Shown here piece after piece: positions 24,510-64,000 of a stretch of 64,000 bases of DNA (its first letter is position 1; every line of letters starts with the position of its first letter). The stretch is taken from NCBI RefSeq assembly GCF_963576545.1, contig NC_083651.1, forward strand, positions 13,623,886 through 13,687,885, read 5' to 3'. Made by a program: the position numbers and the translations under genes. The notes under the pieces were generated by a model. That model saw nothing but the letters and a program-made list of their open reading frames with translations. It searched no databases and was not told where the DNA came from. The stretch is from Limanda limanda (lineage: Eukaryota; Chordata; Actinopteri; Pleuronectiformes; Pleuronectidae).

Positions 24510-27500
24510 GCATTGACACAATTGTGCTTTATTGCTGTACAGGTACAGTTCTTATAAAACATTGGGAACGTAATAATTATGAAATATCACATAGAATCTT
24601 TTTCTTTCCACAAACACGTATGTATGCAGGTTTAAAACATATAAACCGTATGTTATGTACAATAAAAAACAAAAACAAAAACAAACACACACTATGAAAG
24701 GCAGTGAGATACTGCTTCTCTGGACGACTACACATGGACTGGGGAACCACAGAATGGCCGCGGTGCTCCGGCTGTAGCACCACACAGCGGATCTGAGTCC
24801 TAACCGACAGAGATGACTGGCAGTAATCTGGCTGCCGGGGGTTTGACAGGAGGTTGGTCACAAGAGGTCGGATGTGATGGAGGAGATACGAGCGTGGAGC
24901 GGTGGGAGGAGACGACGGGAACAGCCAGTGATTCACAGTGCAGGGGGAAGCAGTTCTTCACATTAGACAGCCTGTTTTTTATATAAATCCCTTTAGCATG
25001 AGCATGTTTTACTGGGCTGGGTCCAGCACCTGGCCATGCAAGGTAAACAGTAATGAGACGCTTTAAAAGACAATAAAAACTCTCCTCATCACATGTCAGT
25101 AAACTGTCAAATGTTCCCAGATGAAAACCAGAAGCCTGATAATGACGGACAGATACAGAAGCTTCTTCCCTGGCACTGGTGACGTCGACTGGCTTGATCC
25201 TAGTTCCTGTCGGTCGTGTCTAATGAGTTTAAGTCCATGTGTGAAAATGTCCGACACAGCCTCTGCAGCACATGCAGCCCCAGTCGTGTGAATCATGGAG
25301 CAACTCAATACCTCATCATCCTTAACTTAATTGTTTTTTAAATCAAACCAAGTGCATACACAACTTTTTGAAGATAATAATCACATCAAGCAGTCAGGTC
25401 CACTTGTCAGATACAGGCGCATGTTCCAGTAATAAGTTACACAGGGTCTTATTGATGTGCGCAGGCAGAGAAATTAAAATGCACATTCATACATTCAGCC
25501 AGCCAGTCGAAAAAAAAGTGTGATTCTCCGTCTGTGTTGTGGACGTCGGTGGTCTCTCTCTCTTTCCTCTCGAAGATTCGTGCGCCTTCGCACATCGACA
25601 GCTGCCGAAGATCGATCCTGTGATGGCGCTGCTAATTTGTGAGGCCGAATCAATCAGACACATCGCGGGTGATCAGTGGGAATGAGAAATCCATCAGAGC
25701 TATTGATACTCTGCGGCTCTAACAATCCCGAACCGATCTGCAAATATCAGCCACCCTGTCGAGACACGCCCAGCCCATTACCGGAGTCAACACCACACCA
25801 CGTAAACACTGTGCAATAAAAACATCCATATACAATGAAAACATCTGCCTTGCGTCAAAGGAACAGAACAACAGGGTCAGGAGGGGGCAACAAATAATAT
25901 TAAATAGAGTATAAAGGATTTCATAGCCATAGACAATCATCATTCTGAAAAAAAGATATTCACATTTTAAAATAAACCTCTTCTCTTTACCTTAGTCATT
26001 GCATCGAACCCAAGACATTCTTACATCCCAGTTTCACCATCGTACAAAGTATCATCTCATCCTCGTCCTTCACTTCAATCTCTGTGCTTTCCTGCCATAG
26101 TAAAAAGCTACAACAAACGCCACTAGTCACAGTTTACATAGCAGTTACCATGGAAACACCCGTAGAGCCGGTTTGATCCATTAGGGAGGTGGTGGTGGGG
26201 GGGGGCAGGAGCTCAGAGGAGTGGGTCAGTTCGTTGGGGTCAAGTGTGGAAAGGTTGAGAGAGGACACAGAGGGTGGGGGGGGTGTCGACCCACCCGCGC
26301 CAAGGGGGGGGCGGGGCCTGTACAATGATCCAGTTTGTCTGTGCGTGAGTTCCTGAGCACAGTCTCCTGAACAACACCGGTCACAGTGGACTGCTCAGGT
26401 GCTGATGAGACACGAGATTTGACTTGCTACTTTTCAAGTGCAGACTTTCTTCTGTCCCGTCTTTTCAACATTTAAATTGTTTCTACTCAGAAACTGTCGT
26501 CACTGAATACCTGTGATTTGGTCATTTATGTCAGTCTGTACATATAAGAGGGCAACTGTACACATCAGGTTTTAAATTACTTGTTATTTTAGACATATCT
26601 TTCATAAGTTGTGTCACTTTGGCACAAAGTTTCATGTTCACAACATGAACTATATACCTCACTGCTTAACTTTTGTTATTTTACCTTTAGGTGTTTATGA
26701 AGGATCCATTCTCATAGAAAGGTAAGTGCTGTTGTTTGCACTTTGTTCCTCAAAGGCTGGTGGTAACAATGGGGAGGAGAAGTGCACCTTGGGATATCAC
26801 TGAGGTTACCCTGACCCCTGGTCACACGTTGCCAGGGCTGTAGTCATCACTCCGAGCCCAGAGGCTAAGTGAGATCTGTGTACCTGAAAACGGTCCCGTG
26901 TCGAAGAAACTACTCTGATGCTAAGAACCGGAAGAGCCCGATGGTGTCGGTTGAGTTGTAAACGTTAGAGAGGTCTGACACTCAGGGGGTGCACACACAC
27001 ACATCATGGGACTATCACACAGCAGCATGTCAAGTATAATCAGCACCATGTTTTTGGGTGAAGCTCCTTCATGTGCAGCAGTGAATCATGACTGAAGATA
27101 TAGAATAATTCATGTGTGATCACAGAAACGCTGCTGCTCTGCTCTTAAATCCATCGAAGGACATCATAGGTTTTACCTCAGAAGACCTGAGGTAAATAAT
27201 ATCATCTGTATAATTTTTGTTTGTTAGTATCACAAAATAACCCCAAGCTCCCAGTGAACCTCTACCGTGTGTGCGCTCCACTCATTTCTCATGGATTGCA
27301 CCTCTCAGTGTCACATAGTGCTGAGCTTCTATTACATAGGTTGGGGCGTTCTCCACAGTCAAGGTCACAGGCGGAGAGGCGGGACCTTCAGCCCAGAGAC
27401 TCGGCTCATGCTTTGGGGCTCGGAGCTTCAGCCCAGCCCCTGGGTGTTCAGGTTACTTGGTCCACATAAAAAAAAAAAAAAAAAAAAAAATGACGTAAAG

Positions 27501-27543
27501 AGCACGTGCGAGGGAGGTTGAAGAGAAACAGACACAGCCTCCG
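24510..27543 (-). other. myo16: Probable myo16 3' UTR
   Basis: Three kilobases between the stop codon and the first well-formed poly(A) signal on the minus strand. It contains a 23-base A run at 27,468-27,490 (a T run in the transcript) and a G-rich/C-rich patch at 26,190-26,320 that gives a proline-rich open frame of 63 codons in the transcript sense. I see no splice sites that would convincingly make that frame coding. The extent is inferred from the poly(A) signal. Confidence 0.5.
24528..24533 (-). terminator. myo16: Candidate poly(A) signal AATAAA for myo16
   Basis: The plus strand reads tttatt, that is AATAAA on the gene strand, within cagcaataaagcacaattg. About 20 bases downstream in the transcript sense there is a 26-bp (GT)n tract (plus-strand AC at 24,482-24,507), the kind of GU-rich element that supports cleavage. 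Confidence 0.5.
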
Positions 27544-63650
<36,107 letters not shown>

Positions 63651-64000
63651 CTGTGGCGAGACAGACAAAGAGAGATAATGGCAGAGTAAATGACACTGAC
63701 ACGATGACAGGATGAAACCGAGCATCAGGGACGTGGTGCTGATGCCATCCCGGAACACAATCAGGTCTGTGCAGCTCTGACAGTGAAATCAGCTGAGTGC
63801 TACGACGGCTCACGCCTGTTTAATCTATCGGCAGAGCTGGAAGCAGTTAGTCATCAATGGATTTCTGAGCAGAGCCCATAAACAAGCAGCGGGAGGTGAC
63901 AGCAACCCAGAAACCCCTTTGCTGATATCACTAGCCTCAACATCGCATCACCCTGACAACGCCTGGCTCTCTCCCGTTCGGGCGCTGATGTCATTTGTTT

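Overview
The window is vertebrate nuclear DNA, almost certainly from a teleost fish and probably a percomorph. The evidence is a multi-exon gene with GT-AG introns, very long dinucleotide and tetranucleotide microsatellites, and repeat families typical of fish genomes: L2/CR1-type LINE 3' ends, tRNA-like SINEs, a hAT element and MITE-like elements. There are no operons, bacterial genes or CRISPR arrays.

The right-hand 40 kb (about 24,510 to beyond 64,000) is the 3' two thirds of one minus-strand gene, myo16 (unconventional myosin XVI, also called NYAP3). I rebuilt 17 coding exons by hand from splice sites. Every intron phase joins correctly, giving 1240 codons plus a stop. They encode, in order: the second half of the myosin motor (switch II/relay LDIFGFEEF, the actin-binding region, the SH1-like helix, the converter), one IQ motif, a linker, a duplicated NYAP motif with two YxxM sites, a polyproline stretch, and a conserved serine/asparagine-rich tail. 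The upstream motor exons and the N-terminal ankyrin repeats known for the family lie beyond position 64,000. A poly(A) signal at 24,528-24,533 followed by a (GT)n tract on the minus strand is the best candidate 3' end, giving a 3' UTR of about 3 kb.

The left-hand 24.5 kb (1-24,500) has no convincing protein-coding gene. It holds microsatellites, a tandem pair of a 469-bp unit with a diverged third copy at 19.1 kb, LINE 3' tails (one running into a 440-bp ATCT array), tRNA-like repeat fragments, and a TTAA-flanked MITE-like element containing a 40-codon frame that resembles the start of teleost P2X7-domain proteins. Several AT-rich blocks dense in homeodomain-type ATTA cores (80-545, 17,395-17,560, 18,360-18,625) look like candidate conserved non-coding elements.

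The introns hold the most interesting non-genic items: a 968-bp hAT element with an intact 8-bp target duplication, and two copies of a diverged repeat family carrying several perfect AGGTCAnnnTGACCT palindromes (estrogen-receptor-type) plus DR1-type nuclear-receptor sites. No system of a wholly new kind was seen. The strongest leads are these receptor-site repeats, the MITE with the coding-like fragment, and the 469-bp unit.
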